Positions 46,343-56,441 are shown, numbered from the stretch's first letter. The stretch is DNA of 64,000 nt from Flavobacteriaceae bacterium D16 (GCA_021295155.1 JAJTJC010000036.1:1145689-1209688), one strand, 5' to 3'. The notes: generated by a model not told the origin, from the letters alone. A program made the numbers and translations.

Positions 46343-47561
46343 AGACACATGGCGGGAAATATTTGACACCTTAAATAAAAATAAGCTCAGGACCTTCCTG
46401 TCCGGGTTTACCGTAGCCCTGGGCATCCTGATTTTTGTTGGCCTGGTTGGAATGACCAATGGTCTGCAGAATACTTTTGAATACTATTTTTCTCAGGATG
46501 CCACCAATATTTTATATCTGTTCCCAGGTAGGACAACCAAGCCTTACAAAGGATACAAATCTCAGAGGCGGATTGAGTTTGAAAATGATGACCTGAAAGA
46601 CATCAGGGAAAATTTTGCCATGTTCATAGACTATGTTTCGCCAATGATTCAAAGAGGTGCCCTGGTAAAGTATAGGGAAGAATCCAATAACTACACAACT
46701 ATTGGAGTTGACTGGGGCCAGCAGTTTGCCGAAAAGACTATCATGATGAAGGGGCGTTATATCAATCAGGAAGACGTCAAAAATAAGACCCGATATGCGG
46801 TAATCGGCAGGCTGGTAGAGCAAGACCTTTTTGGCACCAAGAATGCCATGGGTAAATATATCGATGTTGGCAATAGTGTTTTTAAAGTTATTGGAGTATT
46901 TCAGGATGAGGGGGGAGACCGGGAAGAACGTCAGATATTTATACCCTATACCACACGGCAGCTCATTGAAAAAAATACAGATAAAGTTGACCGGATAGTA
47001 GTAGGCTTTAAACCAGAACTGGGTTATGTGGGAGCTATGGCCCTGCAGCGTAATCTGAATAAGTTTTTAAAAGATAAAAAATTCATTAGCCCTGAAGACC
47101 AGAATGGGATTTTTATCCGGAATATCGCGGATCAGTTGAAGCAAAATCAGGATTTTGCCAGGGTTTTGATGATTATTGCTGCCCTGGTAGCATTCGGAAC
47201 TATCATCGCAGGTATTATTGGAATCAGCAACATTATGGTTTATGTGGTGAAGGAACGCACCAAGGAAATTGGTATACGAAAGGCTATTGGAGCTACACCG
47301 CGCACCGTTATTGGCAATATTCTATTAGAGTCTATTTTTATAACCACCCTTTCCGGATTTTCAGGGATGATTGCCGGTATTGCCTTACTCAGTTCTCTTG
47401 GTGATAAACTGATGGATGACTATTTCATATTAAACCCCGGGATTAATACGGGGCTTGCCATATCCGCAACAATTGTGCTAATCTTTTTTGGAAGTTTAGC
47501 TGGATATTTACCCGCAAAAAAAGCGGCACAAATCAAGCCTATTGAGGCCTTAAATGACTAA
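46332..47561 (+). CDS. MacB-like ABC transporter permease 3
   Basis: A 409-residue permease similar in arrangement to permease 1: MFSRDTWREIFDTLNKNKLRTFL at the N-terminus, first helix in GILIFVGLVG, periplasmic domain, then C-terminal helices with KERTKEIGIRKAIGA. The ATG lies inside the end of the ATPase gene (11-base overlap), so translation is coupled to it. The stop is three bases before the start of permease 4. Confidence 0.92.
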   Translation: MFSRDTWREIFDTLNKNKLRTFLSGFTVALGILIFVGLVGMTNGLQNTFEYYFSQDATNILYLFPGRTTKPYKGYKSQRRIEFENDDLKDIRENFAMFIDYVSPMIQRGALVKYREESNNYTTIGVDWGQQFAEKTIMMKGRYINQEDVKNKTRYAVIGRLVEQDLFGTKNAMGKYIDVGNSVFKVIGVFQDEGGDREERQIFIPYTTRQLIEKNTDKVDRIVVGFKPELGYVGAMALQRNLNKFLKDKKFISPEDQNGIFIRNIADQLKQNQDFARVLMIIAALVAFGTIIAGIIGISNIMVYVVKERTKEIGIRKAIGATPRTVIGNILLESIFITTLSGFSGMIAGIALLSSLGDKLMDDYFILNPGINTGLAISATIVLIFFGSLAGYLPAKKAAQIKPIEALND

Positions 47562-47564
47562 TTA

Positions 47565-48827
47565 ATGCGACTACTGTTTGATAAAAATACCTGGCAGGAG
47601 ATCTTCGGTTCTATTGGAAAGAACCGTACCCGGACTATTATCACGGTAATCGGGGTGTTGTGGGGTATCTTTATCTATATTGTTCTGGCAGGGGCGTCCA
47701 AGGGTCTGGACAATGGTTTTGAACGCAACTTTGAATCTGTTGCAAAAAACAGCCTCTGGTGCTGGGCTCAAAGTACCAGCATGCCTTATGCGGGCTACAA
47801 AACAGGACGGGGCCTTCGTTTAAAGGTAGAAGATGCCACTACTCTGCGAAATCGAATTCCGGAAATCCAATATATAGCTCCTGTAAATACTAAAGGAGTA
47901 TTTGGAGGTGCGGGAGCGCTTACCGTCAGAGGATTGAAATCAAATACCTATGCGATGTATGGCTACTATCCTGATATTGCCAAGATTGCAACCCAAAAAA
48001 TCTTTGACAACGGACGTTTTATAAACGACCAGGATATCGAACAGGCCAGAAAAGTCTGTGTGATCGGAGAGCGTACGCAACAGGAAATGTTTGAGGAAGA
48101 TGAGGATCCCATAGGAGGGTATATCCGGATTGAAAATATTTATTTCCAGGTAGTAGGGGTCCATAAGTTTGTTCAAACTACGCCTTTTGGTAATGACGGT
48201 GATATTTTTATTCCATTTACCACATTTAAAAAGATCTACAATACAGGAGAAAACGCTCAGTTCTTCACGGTGGCGGCTTACGATGATGCGGATGTAGTCC
48301 AGGTAGAGAAAGATGTAAAGGCGGTGCTGAAAAGTGTGCATAAGGTACACCCGGATGATGAGCGCGCCTTTGGGGCCTTTAATCTGGGAGAAATTTTCAA
48401 TAGGATTATCGGCTTTGCCAAAGGGATTACCTTCCTTTCCCTTATCGTGGGATTGGCTACCATTCTAGCCGGGGTAATCGGTATTGGGAATATCCTCTTG
48501 ATCTCCGTAAAAGAACGAACCAATGAATTGGGAATTCGCCGTGCCCTGGGAGCTACTCCTGGCGAAGTACGCACATTGATCATTCTGGAGTCTGTTTTCC
48601 TTACTTTGATGGCCGGTGTTATAGGGATCGTACTGGGTGCAGCCGTACTTAATCTGATTAATAACCTCACCCAGGATACTGAATTTCCTTATACCAACCC
48701 TACGGTACCCATACCATTGGTAATTGGAGCGCTATTGATTATGGTCGTTTTGGGAACACTCATCGGACTTATACCGGCACAGCGGGCGGTTAGTATTAAA
48801 CCGATAGATGCCCTGCGGGAAGAGTAA
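47565..48827 (+). CDS. MacB-like ABC transporter permease 4
   Basis: A 420-residue MacB/FtsX-type permease: first helix in TVIGVLWGIFIYIVLAGASKG, periplasmic domain, C-terminal helices with the coupling motif KERTNELGIRRALGA. It begins MRLLFDKNTWQEIFGSIGKN, two residues longer than its paralogues. It resembles permease 2 by position and sequence. It is three bases after permease 3 and 41 bases before adaptor 2. Confidence 0.92.
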   Translation: MRLLFDKNTWQEIFGSIGKNRTRTIITVIGVLWGIFIYIVLAGASKGLDNGFERNFESVAKNSLWCWAQSTSMPYAGYKTGRGLRLKVEDATTLRNRIPEIQYIAPVNTKGVFGGAGALTVRGLKSNTYAMYGYYPDIAKIATQKIFDNGRFINDQDIEQARKVCVIGERTQQEMFEEDEDPIGGYIRIENIYFQVVGVHKFVQTTPFGNDGDIFIPFTTFKKIYNTGENAQFFTVAAYDDADVVQVEKDVKAVLKSVHKVHPDDERAFGAFNLGEIFNRIIGFAKGITFLSLIVGLATILAGVIGIGNILLISVKERTNELGIRRALGATPGEVRTLIILESVFLTLMAGVIGIVLGAAVLNLINNLTQDTEFPYTNPTVPIPLVIGALLIMVVLGTLIGLIPAQRAVSIKPIDALREE

Positions 48828-48868
48828 CAACAACATTAACTGTATAATAATTAACACAAACAGAGAAG

Positions 48869-50017
48869 ATGAACAAATACGTAAAATATGGATTGATAGC
48901 AGTCCTCGTTCTGGGAGCGATGTGGGCAGCAGCGTTTTTTGTCAAATCCAACAGTAAATCGGCCACTACTTACGATACCAAAAAACCGTTTACCACTAAC
49001 ATTGAAAAGAAAACGGTTGCCACGGGTAAGGTGATCCCAGAGGATGAGGTCGAGATTAAGCCGCAGATTTCAGGTATCATCGATAAGATATACATGGAAG
49101 AAGGGGAGGATGTAAGATCAGGTGATCTGATTGCGGTTATTAAGGTTGTTCCCAATGAACAGGCACTCAACTCTTCCAGAGGACGTGTCCGAAATGCCGA
49201 AATAGCCCTGAATAATATTAAGATCGAATACGACCGGAACAAGGCTTTATTTGATAAAGGAGTTATTTCCAGCCAGAACTTTTTGAACCTGCAGTTGCAG
49301 TACGACCAGGCCATACAGGAGTTGGATAATGCAAGGGCAGATTATCAGATCATACGTATAGGATCTGCAGGAGGTTCTTCCCAGGCCAACACCAATATCC
49401 GCGCCACTGTAAACGGAACCATTTTGGAAATCCCAGTGGAAGAAGGAGATCAGGTTATTCAAAGTAATAACTTCAATGATGGTACTACCATAGCTACCAT
49501 TGCCGACCTGAGCAAGATGATTTTTGAAGGAAAGGTAGACGAAGGTGAAGTGGGTAAACTACAGTTAGGTATGCCGCTCGAAATTAGCCTTGGTGCTATA
49601 GAGGACCAGAAACTCGAGGCAAAATTGAAGTTTATCGCTCCAAAAGGAATTGAAGAAGCAGGGGCCGTACAGTTCAAGATTGAAGGGGATGTAGAGATCA
49701 ACGATTCCATCTTTGTTCGAGCTGGTTACAGCGCCAATGCCTCATTGGTTCTGGAAAAGAAGGATAGTATTATGGTTATTCCTGAAGCCCTATTGCAATT
49801 CGATAAAGAAAACGATAAACCTTATGTTGAGATTCTGGTAGGAGACCAGAAATTTGAACGCAGGGATGTGGAAATTGGCATCTCGGATGGTGTAAACGTT
49901 GAGATTGTTTCCGGCCTGACCTTTGAAGATGAAGTAAAAATCTGGAACAAAACCGAGCCCATAAAACGAGGGGAAGAGGAAGAAGATGGAGAAGAGGGCG
50001 AGGAAGAGGCTTCTTAA
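48869..50017 (+). CDS. Periplasmic adaptor protein (HlyD/MacA-like) 2
   Basis: A 382-residue membrane-fusion protein with an N-terminal anchor (about 7-26), lipoyl-like half motifs (SGIIDKIYMEEGEDVRSGDL and ATVNGTILEIPVEEGDQVI), a helical hairpin and beta domains. It is closely paralogous to adaptor 1 across its length, including the shared region around SNNFNDGTTIATIADL. It ends in a strongly acidic tail rich in E and D not seen in adaptor 1. Confidence 0.92.
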   Translation: MNKYVKYGLIAVLVLGAMWAAAFFVKSNSKSATTYDTKKPFTTNIEKKTVATGKVIPEDEVEIKPQISGIIDKIYMEEGEDVRSGDLIAVIKVVPNEQALNSSRGRVRNAEIALNNIKIEYDRNKALFDKGVISSQNFLNLQLQYDQAIQELDNARADYQIIRIGSAGGSSQANTNIRATVNGTILEIPVEEGDQVIQSNNFNDGTTIATIADLSKMIFEGKVDEGEVGKLQLGMPLEISLGAIEDQKLEAKLKFIAPKGIEEAGAVQFKIEGDVEINDSIFVRAGYSANASLVLEKKDSIMVIPEALLQFDKENDKPYVEILVGDQKFERRDVEIGISDGVNVEIVSGLTFEDEVKIWNKTEPIKRGEEEEDGEEGEEEAS

Positions 50018-50064
50018 AAACCAGAAGCATATAAGTTAATATCAAATTGATCAAAAAACGAGAA

Positions 50065-51405
50065 ATGAAATACAAATTAACGCTTTTGCTCCTTGTGTTC
50101 GGAATGATTACGCTTTCTGCGCAATTGAAGAAATGGACCCTAGAAGAGTGCGTAACCTATGCGGTAGAGAATAATTTGTCTATAGAGCAGTTCCGCCTGG
50201 ATCTGGATAACGCCAGGATCGATAAGTCTGATGCTTTGGGAAACCTTCTGCCAACTTTAAATGGGCAGCTTAACTTTCAAAGCAACACGGGTCTTTCCTT
50301 TAATCCAACCAACAATCAACCGGTGAACATCACCCAGCTTTCATCTTCGGGTACGGTCACTTCGTTTGTTAACCTCTTTGACGGCTTGCGAAATTACAAC
50401 CAGATCCAACGGGCTAAGTTGAACGCCATAGCCAGTCAGTACCGCCTGGATAATCTTGTAGATGATATCAGATTGAATGTGGCCCTCAATTACCTGAATG
50501 TGTTGTCCAACAAAGAATCACTAAAAGTTTTTGAGGCCCAGTATGAAGTAACGGAGCAGGACTTAAAGCGCACGCAAGAGTTGGTAGACTCCGGGGTATT
50601 GCCACGAGGAGATTTGCTAGAAATTGAAGCAACGGCGGCAACACAAGAGCAACAAATCATTAATGCCAAAAATCAGGTGTTGATTTCAAGGATAAATCTG
50701 GCTCAGCTATTGCAGATTACGGATTATGTGAATTTTGATATTGCCGATGAAGAATTTGAGGTGCCCCCTTCAGATATTCTCAATAGTTCACCTAAAACCA
50801 TCTTTGCCAAGGCCTTAAGTTTTAGGAACGATATCAAGTTTTCTGAGTCTAGCGTTGCACTTGCCGAGAAGGACCTCAAGATAGCTAAGGGAGCTGCTTA
50901 TCCTACGCTTGGGGCATTTATCAACTACAACACCCGTTACTCAGACCAGTTCTTTGATCCGATTACCGGGCAGCTGATTCCTTTCAAGGACCAGCTTTGG
51001 ATTAATGATGGTATTTCTTTTGGCGGACAGCTTAGCATCCCTGTATTTAATGGATTCAATACCCGAAATGGTATTAAAAGATCACGTATTAGCCTCGAAA
51101 AGGCAAAGTTACAGTTGGAACAGGATAAACTGGATTTAGAAACCAATATCAACCAGGCTTATGTAGATGTGGAGAACACGGCAAAGACCTTTGAGGCTTC
51201 TCAAAAAACATTGGAAGCACGCAGACTCGCCTTTGAATATGCAAGAGAACGGTATAATGTTGGGGTTATGAATGCTTTTGACTTTAGTCAGGCACAAGCC
51301 CGGGTAGATAATGCTGCGGCAGAGGTGATTCGCTCTAAATACGATTATATCTTTCGAATTAAGGTTTTGGAATTTTATTTCGGCCTTCCAATTGTACTGA
51401 ATTAA
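50065..51405 (+). CDS. TolC-family outer-membrane channel
   Basis: A 446-residue outer-membrane efflux protein: signal peptide about 1-20 ending TLSAQ, then two repeats of the TolC fold with long helices (for example RLDNLVDDIRLNVALNYLNV and EKAKLQLEQDKLDLETNINQ) and strand regions. It completes the tripartite pump with the two adaptors and the permeases. I use ATG 50065 because the upstream in-frame TTG at 50047 would add only six residues before an already complete signal peptide. A strong terminator follows. Confidence 0.92.
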   Translation: MKYKLTLLLLVFGMITLSAQLKKWTLEECVTYAVENNLSIEQFRLDLDNARIDKSDALGNLLPTLNGQLNFQSNTGLSFNPTNNQPVNITQLSSSGTVTSFVNLFDGLRNYNQIQRAKLNAIASQYRLDNLVDDIRLNVALNYLNVLSNKESLKVFEAQYEVTEQDLKRTQELVDSGVLPRGDLLEIEATAATQEQQIINAKNQVLISRINLAQLLQITDYVNFDIADEEFEVPPSDILNSSPKTIFAKALSFRNDIKFSESSVALAEKDLKIAKGAAYPTLGAFINYNTRYSDQFFDPITGQLIPFKDQLWINDGISFGGQLSIPVFNGFNTRNGIKRSRISLEKAKLQLEQDKLDLETNINQAYVDVENTAKTFEASQKTLEARRLAFEYARERYNVGVMNAFDFSQAQARVDNAAAEVIRSKYDYIFRIKVLEFYFGLPIVLN

Positions 51406-51437
51406 AACCAGATTCATTAGGAAATGTTTTGAAGCAC

Positions 51438-51472
51438 AGCCTGCCGGTTACTCAATCGGCAGGCTTTTTTTT
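51438..51472 (+). terminator. Intrinsic terminator after the efflux locus
   Basis: Stem AGCCTGCCG (51438-51446) with CGGCAGGCT (51457-51465), ten-base loop, ending in a run of eight T. Confidence 0.92.
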
Positions 51473-51476
51473 ATCG

Positions 51477-51484
51477 TATCTTTG
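51477..51484 (+). promoter_or_regulatory. Bacteroidota -7 element for tsaB
   Basis: TATCTTTG, exact TAnnTTTG, four bases after the terminator T run and eight bases before the ATG. The -33 region would fall inside the terminator hairpin. Confidence 0.55.
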
Positions 51485-51492
51485 CCGCCATT

Positions 51493-52158
51493 ATGGCCGT
51501 AATTCTCAATTTGGAAACCGCAACTACCAACTGCTCTGTTAGCCTGGCGCTAGACGGGAAACTTATTGCCTTGCGGGAAGAGAATTACGAGGGATATTCC
51601 CATTCCGAAAAATTACATGTTTTTATAAATGAGGCCTTGCAAGAAGCAGGCGTAGGTATGGAAGAACTGGATGCTGTGGCGGTAAGCAAAGGCCCGGGTT
51701 CCTATACGGGTTTGCGCATTGGTGTGGCGGCTGCCAAAGGAATATGTTTTGCATTAGATATTCCATTAATCGCGATTCCCACCTTAGACAGCCTGGCCAG
51801 GCAAGGTACTATCCCCGAAGAAGGCCTTTTAATCCCTATGCTGGATGCAAGACGAATGGAGGTCTATGCCAAGGTGCTTAATACTTCTTATGAAACGGTT
51901 AGGGCTACAGAGGCAGTAATAGTAGAAGTCAATTCTTTTGCAGAATTGGCCGAAAAATCCCCGGTCTATCTCATAGGTAATGGGGCTAAGAAATGTGCAA
52001 CCGTTCTGCAGCACCCCAACTTCCATTTCCAGGAAGAATTGGTACCCTCTGCTAAAGAAATGGCAGGCATGTCTTATGAATGCTATGCGAAGAAAGAATT
52101 TGAAGACCTCGCCTACTTTGAACCCTACTACCTGAAAGAATTTATACTGGGCAAATAA
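51493..52158 (+). CDS. tsaB: tRNA threonylcarbamoyladenosine biosynthesis protein TsaB
   Basis: TsaB is a non-catalytic partner of TsaD in the complex that makes t6A at position 37 of ANN-decoding tRNAs. The 221-residue protein has the ASKHA-like N-terminus (ILNLETATTNCSVSLALDG), the motif AVSKGPGSYTGLRIGVAAAKG and the stretch LIPMLDARRMEVYA. The length is normal. It converges with the mscS-like gene, with 34 bases between stops and no hairpin I can see. Confidence 0.95.
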   Translation: MAVILNLETATTNCSVSLALDGKLIALREENYEGYSHSEKLHVFINEALQEAGVGMEELDAVAVSKGPGSYTGLRIGVAAAKGICFALDIPLIAIPTLDSLARQGTIPEEGLLIPMLDARRMEVYAKVLNTSYETVRATEAVIVEVNSFAELAEKSPVYLIGNGAKKCATVLQHPNFHFQEELVPSAKEMAGMSYECYAKKEFEDLAYFEPYYLKEFILGK

Positions 52159-52192
52159 CCCTATCCTTTAGTACTATCCGAAACTTAAAACC

Positions 52193-53017
52193 CTACTCAG
52201 GTTTGCGATGTACATCCAGTTGTGGGAAAGGAATCTCAATACCCGCTTCATCAAAGCGATATTTGAGGTTTTCCATCATATGGAAATGTGCCGCCCAATA
52301 GTCCTCGTTGGCCGCCCAGAAACGAAGCGACAGGATAACTGCACTATCCGCGAGTTCTCCCACATATACCTCAGGGGCAGGATCATTCAGGATCTTTTCA
52401 TATTCCCCACACATTTCCAGCAAAATATCCTTGGCTTTTTTAATGTTGGAACCATAGCTAATCCCTACATCTATTTTATCCCTGCGCATAGGTTCTGCGT
52501 TGTAGTTTACAATATTATTGTTGGACAACTGTCCATTGGGGATAATGGCCACCTGATTCCCGAAGGTATTCAGCTTGGTGGTAAAAATGGAAATTTCCTT
52601 AACACTGCCGTCCACTCCCTGGGCGGAGATCCAATCGCCTACACGGAAGGGCTTAAAAATAAGAATCAGGACTCCTCCGGCAAAGTTAGCCAGGGAACCT
52701 TGTAGGGCCAGGCCAATGGCAAGACCTGCGGCACCAAGCATGGCTACCAGGGAAGATGATTTTACACCTAATTGGGTTATTACCAATACAAATAAAATGA
52801 CCTTTAAACTGATCTTGATAAAACTTGCCAGAAAGGTTTCCAGGGCCGGATCAAAATCTTTCTTATCAAAAAAGCGCTTAACAAGATGATTTAAAAACCG
52901 AATGATCCATAATCCGAGGACCAGAATAATTACTGCCGTTATTAGCGCAGGTAGTATATCTACTACCCAGTTTAATGCTTCTTTGGCAAGACCTTCAAGA
53001 TCATTTAATTTGTCCAT
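52193..53017 (-). CDS. Small-conductance mechanosensitive channel (MscS family)
   Basis: A 274-residue MscS-type channel, which opens under membrane tension to release osmolytes. It has three N-terminal membrane helices with the third in the Gly/Ala-packed form VAMLGAAGLAIGLALQGSLANFAGG, then the beta domain (FRVGDWISAQGVDGSVKEISIFTT; FGNQVAIIPNGQLSNNNIVNY) and the alpha-beta cytoplasmic vestibule. Length matches E. coli MscS. A -7 element lies upstream at 53048-53055. Confidence 0.95.
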   Translation of the reverse strand: MDKLNDLEGLAKEALNWVVDILPALITAVIILVLGLWIIRFLNHLVKRFFDKKDFDPALETFLASFIKISLKVILFVLVITQLGVKSSSLVAMLGAAGLAIGLALQGSLANFAGGVLILIFKPFRVGDWISAQGVDGSVKEISIFTTKLNTFGNQVAIIPNGQLSNNNIVNYNAEPMRRDKIDVGISYGSNIKKAKDILLEMCGEYEKILNDPAPEVYVGELADSAVILSLRFWAANEDYWAAHFHMMENLKYRFDEAGIEIPFPQLDVHRKPE

Positions 53018-53047
53018 TTTAATTAGTGTTTAACGTTATTCAAATTA

Positions 53048-53055
53048 CAAAGATA
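53048..53055 (-). promoter_or_regulatory. Bacteroidota -7 element for the MscS gene
   Basis: The reverse strand reads TATCTTTG, exact TAnnTTTG, 30 bases before the start codon. It lies in the 47-base gap after the DUF255 gene. Confidence 0.5.
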
Positions 53056-53064
53056 CTCTGCGAT

Positions 53065-55191
53065 TTATAAAAAGTTTTGCTGATTCGGCTGGATTTGCCC
53101 AAGGGCTTCGGCAGCAACTTTCACCGGGAGTTTACAAGATCCTTTCTGACAGACGTAAATAAGTGTTTCACCTGCTACAAATCTATTTTCTAACAGTGGT
53201 AAATTGCTATCCCTGTCCGATCCGGCTATAATGGTATTAGGGAGGTAATGCTGCTGTAAAAAGGATCGATCATCTGCATTATCAACTCCTAATAGCGCTA
53301 CTTCATAAAAAGGGTTTTGCGTAAATAATACCAGGTGTAACCAATTGGCGTAACCCGATACATCTTCACTAAAATTCCCTTGCACCGCCTTCATCATATC
53401 CAGTGCAGTTTCTTCATAAGAAGTGTTATAGAGGTGTTTAGACAGGTAAAATAAATTCTTAGCCATAATAGAGTTGGAAGCAGGGATAACATTATCAACG
53501 GTTTCCAAAGTTCTCCTGATCACAAAATCATCCTGTTTGGAGGTAAAGAAAAACAGGCCGGACGATTCATCATAGTGGTTTTGAATGCAATATTCCGTCA
53601 AGGAGTCTGCTTTCCTCAGCCACTGCTCATCAAAGGTAACTTCATACAATCCCAGAAAGGCATCAATAACGCTAGCGTAATCTTCCAGATAACCGTTAAG
53701 AGTGCTCCTGCCTTCTTTATGGTTATGATAGAGGCCACCGTCTTCCTTGATCATATTATCCGAAATGAAATGTGCATTTTCCAGGGCCATATCCAGATAG
53801 CTGCTTCTGCCAATGATTTTATAAGCATCTACCAATCCTTTTAACATAAGCCCATTCCAGGAAGTCAATATTTTGTCATCTAACCTTGGACGTTCCCTTT
53901 GGTCGCGTTTTTCCAGCAGTCTTTCCTTACAGGAACGAATTAACTTCCCTAATGCTTCAGTCGTTAGTCCATGTTTTTCTGCGATTTCAAGTTCACTTTT
54001 GTTGCGAATCAGGACAAATTTGCCTTCTTCCCAGAATCCATAGGGGTTGATGTTGTAATAGTCCTTAAATATGGGGAAATCGTCCTTAAGGACTTCCTGT
54101 AATTCTTCAGCTCCCCATACGTAGTAGGTGCCTTCTTCCAATTTTCCGGATTCATCCTTGCTATCGGCGTCTAGTGAAGAGTAAAATGCTCCTGTTTCAT
54201 CCGTTAGTTCTCGGGCCACAAAGGCAATGGTTTCTTCTACGGTCCTTCGGTACAGGGGGTCTTGGGTGTAGGCATATGCCTTTGCATACAAACTCACCAA
54301 TTGGCCATTATCGTAAAGCATTTTTTCAAAATGGGGAACGTGCCATTTGGTATCTACAGAATACCTCGCAAAACCTCCTCCCAGATGATCGTAAACCCCA
54401 CCGTAAGCCATTTTAGTCAGCGTAAGGTTCACATAATCCTTAATTTGTAGGTCGTCTTCTGCCCAGGCATAATGAAGCAAGAAGTCGAGGTTAACGGGCA
54501 TCATAAATTTCGGCGCCCTTTTGTAACCACCCATTTCCAGGTCGAAGAAAGTACTCCACTGGGCTACCGCACTGTCAAGTTTTTCCTTGTCATATAAATC
54601 GGGATTCTCATGGGGTGGGATCAGATTTATTTCTTTGATCCCCTTGGCCAGATCACGGGCATAGTCTGTTACCTTAACAGGATCTTCTGTGTACAGATCA
54701 CTCAACTGATTCAACACCTTAATCCATTCCGCTTTCTTAACGTAGGTTGCCCCCCAGAAAGGTCTTCCGTCAGGAAGGGCCACAACATTAAGCGGCCATC
54801 CTCCCCGGCCGGTCATCATTTGAACGGCATCCATATAGATCTGGTCGATATCAGGTCGTTCTTCCCGGTCTATTTTAATGTTGATAAACCGATCGTTCAT
54901 CACCTTTGCCACTTCTTCATCTTCAAAACTTTCCTCTTCCATCACATGGCACCAGTGGCAGGCCGCATAACCAATGCTGATCAGTAACAATTTGTCTTCT
55001 TGCTGGGCCTTTTTCAGCACCTCAGGAGACCATGCTTCCCAGTTAACCGGGTTGTGTGCATGTTGAAGTAGATAAGGGCTCGTTTCATTGATCAGGGCAT
55101 TGGTATATTGATGGGACATAGCACTGTTTTTTCGTTGACAGCTCGTTAGGGAGGTCAATAATACAATCAAAAGGAAATAGGTTCTCCACAT
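53065..55191 (-). CDS. DUF255 thioredoxin-domain lipoprotein (YyaL/SPATA20-like)
   Basis: A 708-residue protein of the YyaL/SPATA20 family. It starts with a lipoprotein signal (lipobox LTSC, C18), then a thioredoxin-like domain (NPVNWEAW at about 49-56, with CHWC at 78-81), followed by an alpha/alpha-barrel of glycosidase-like fold, including [17 protein letters not shown] and [12 protein letters not shown]. The family has no firm biochemical role; the motif suggests redox activity, and here the lipobox puts it in the envelope. I use ATG 55191 rather than an upstream TTG at 55206. Confidence 0.9.
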   Translation of the reverse strand: MWRTYFLLIVLLTSLTSCQRKNSAMSHQYTNALINETSPYLLQHAHNPVNWEAWSPEVLKKAQQEDKLLLISIGYAACHWCHVMEEESFEDEEVAKVMNDRFINIKIDREERPDIDQIYMDAVQMMTGRGGWPLNVVALPDGRPFWGATYVKKAEWIKVLNQLSDLYTEDPVKVTDYARDLAKGIKEINLIPPHENPDLYDKEKLDSAVAQWSTFFDLEMGGYKRAPKFMMPVNLDFLLHYAWAEDDLQIKDYVNLTLTKMAYGGVYDHLGGGFARYSVDTKWHVPHFEKMLYDNGQLVSLYAKAYAYTQDPLYRRTVEETIAFVARELTDETGAFYSSLDADSKDESGKLEEGTYYVWGAEELQEVLKDDFPIFKDYYNINPYGFWEEGKFVLIRNKSELEIAEKHGLTTEALGKLIRSCKERLLEKRDQRERPRLDDKILTSWNGLMLKGLVDAYKIIGRSSYLDMALENAHFISDNMIKEDGGLYHNHKEGRSTLNGYLEDYASVIDAFLGLYEVTFDEQWLRKADSLTEYCIQNHYDESSGLFFFTSKQDDFVIRRTLETVDNVIPASNSIMAKNLFYLSKHLYNTSYEETALDMMKAVQGNFSEDVSGYANWLHLVLFTQNPFYEVALLGVDNADDRSFLQQHYLPNTIIAGSDRDSNLPLLENRFVAGETLIYVCQKGSCKLPVKVAAEALGQIQPNQQNFL

Positions 55192-55218
55192 AGGCAAGGA
55201 TGGCAATATGGGGCTGAG

Positions 55219-55244
55219 AATAAAGCGCCATTTGGCGCTTTATT
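55219..55244 (-). terminator. Terminator of the dodecin gene
   Basis: A 10-bp stem AATAAAGCGC (55219-55228) with GCGCTTTATT (55235-55244) plus an inner C-G pair, lying 13 bases after the dodecin stop on the reverse strand and before the DUF255 start. The tail is AT-rich. Confidence 0.7.
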
Positions 55245-55256
55245 AGAATGAAGTTT

Positions 55257-55457
55257 TTATTTTACTTCAAAAGTAATTTTTACATTCACCCGGTAGTCAT
55301 TTATCTTTCCGTCTTTTACCGTGGCGCTTTGTTCCTGTACCCATACAGATCGAATGTTCTTAACGGATTTGGAGGCTTCGGCAACAGCTTTACCTGCAGC
55401 ATCTTCCCAACTCTCATCGGAGCTGGCCATAATTTCAATCACTTTTAATACTGACAT
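55257..55457 (-). CDS. Dodecin
   Basis: A 66-residue member of the dodecin family, which forms hollow dodecamers that bind flavins or riboflavin breakdown products and sequester them. It has the family pattern: KVIEIMASSDESWEDAAGKA at the N-terminus, with the SWEDA helix, then SVKNIRSVWVQEQSATVKDG and strands NDYRVNVKITFEV. The conserved Trp in VWVQEQ that stacks on flavin is present. Length is typical. It stands alone on the reverse strand with its own terminator. Confidence 0.93.
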   Translation of the reverse strand: MSVLKVIEIMASSDESWEDAAGKAVAEASKSVKNIRSVWVQEQSATVKDGKINDYRVNVKITFEVK

Positions 55458-55522
55458 ATTTTTGAGATTTTATTAATAGGTAAGATAATGATATATGACG
55501 AAGAAAACCAGAAATAATGCCC

Positions 55523-56425
55523 TTATCCATTTATGGCAACAACCTGTTCTACTTTATCACCCAGCATATTCTTCAACATGGTTTCAATACCATTTTTTAG
55601 AGTGAATGTAGAGGAAGGACAACCACTGCATGCACCTTGCAAAATAACATTGACGGTTTTACTTTCTTCTTCATACGACTGAAAAAGGATATTTCCTCCA
55701 TCACTTGCTACGGCAGGCTTCACATATTCGTCCAGAATATCTACAATTTGTTTTGAGGTATCATCCAGATTGCTATTCGACTGTTTTTCTTCTTCTTTTT
55801 TCTCGGCCTCTTTGGCAACTGCTGCCTCTGAGATCAACTCGTTCCCCTCGGCAATGAAATTGCGTATTTCGTCCCTTAAGTCCATGGTCACGTCATTCCA
55901 GTCGGCTACCTCATATTTGGTGACAGAAATATAATTTTCATCCATAAAAACTTCCTTTACGAAGGGGCGTTGGAAGAGAAAGCTTGCCAATTTAGAGGTA
56001 GAGGCTTCATCAATGTTTTTAAATTCAAAAGTTGCAGGAACCAAGCGTTTATTTGCTACAAACTTCATTACGGCAGGGTTGGGGGTTACCTCGGCATAGA
56101 GGGTAACCGGAACCTTTTTGCCAGGGGTCTCTTCCTGAACTACTGCTGCTCCTGTATTCAGGTATTCAACCAGTTGTTGGGCAACCTCGTCTTTTACATC
56201 TTCCCATTCTACTATCTCAAAGCGTTCCAGGGCAATAAAATTCCCGGAAACATAAACAGTTTTGATAAAAGGCAGATAGAATAGCTGCTGTGCCAGTGGT
56301 GAGTTCTTGGCCTCATCTATGTTGTGATATTCATAGTGTCCGTTTTCAACCAGCATGTGATTGGCTTCGAACTTGAGAACTGTAGGATTATTTGTAGGTA
56401 CTACGGAAATATTAAAAGTTTTCAT
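55523..56425 (-). CDS. Nfu-type iron-sulfur carrier with two N-terminal scaffold domains
   Basis: A 300-residue protein with two repeats of the Nfu N-terminal domain (about 1-85 and 100-190, each with a PTNNP or TPNPA start and a FxNIDEA-type turn), then a linker rich in Lys and Glu and a C-terminal NifU domain with the cluster motif CSGC (C266, C269). NifU-like proteins assemble and pass [4Fe-4S] clusters to targets. Most Nfu proteins have one N-terminal domain, so the duplication is notable. I use ATG 56425 rather than an upstream in-frame codon at 56452. A -7 element lies at 56442-56449 on the reverse strand. Confidence 0.9.
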   Translation of the reverse strand: MKTFNISVVPTNNPTVLKFEANHMLVENGHYEYHNIDEAKNSPLAQQLFYLPFIKTVYVSGNFIALERFEIVEWEDVKDEVAQQLVEYLNTGAAVVQEETPGKKVPVTLYAEVTPNPAVMKFVANKRLVPATFEFKNIDEASTSKLASFLFQRPFVKEVFMDENYISVTKYEVADWNDVTMDLRDEIRNFIAEGNELISEAAVAKEAEKKEEEKQSNSNLDDTSKQIVDILDEYVKPAVASDGGNILFQSYEEESKTVNVILQGACSGCPSSTFTLKNGIETMLKNMLGDKVEQVVAING

Positions 56426-56441
56426 TAGCCTGATTTTCCTG

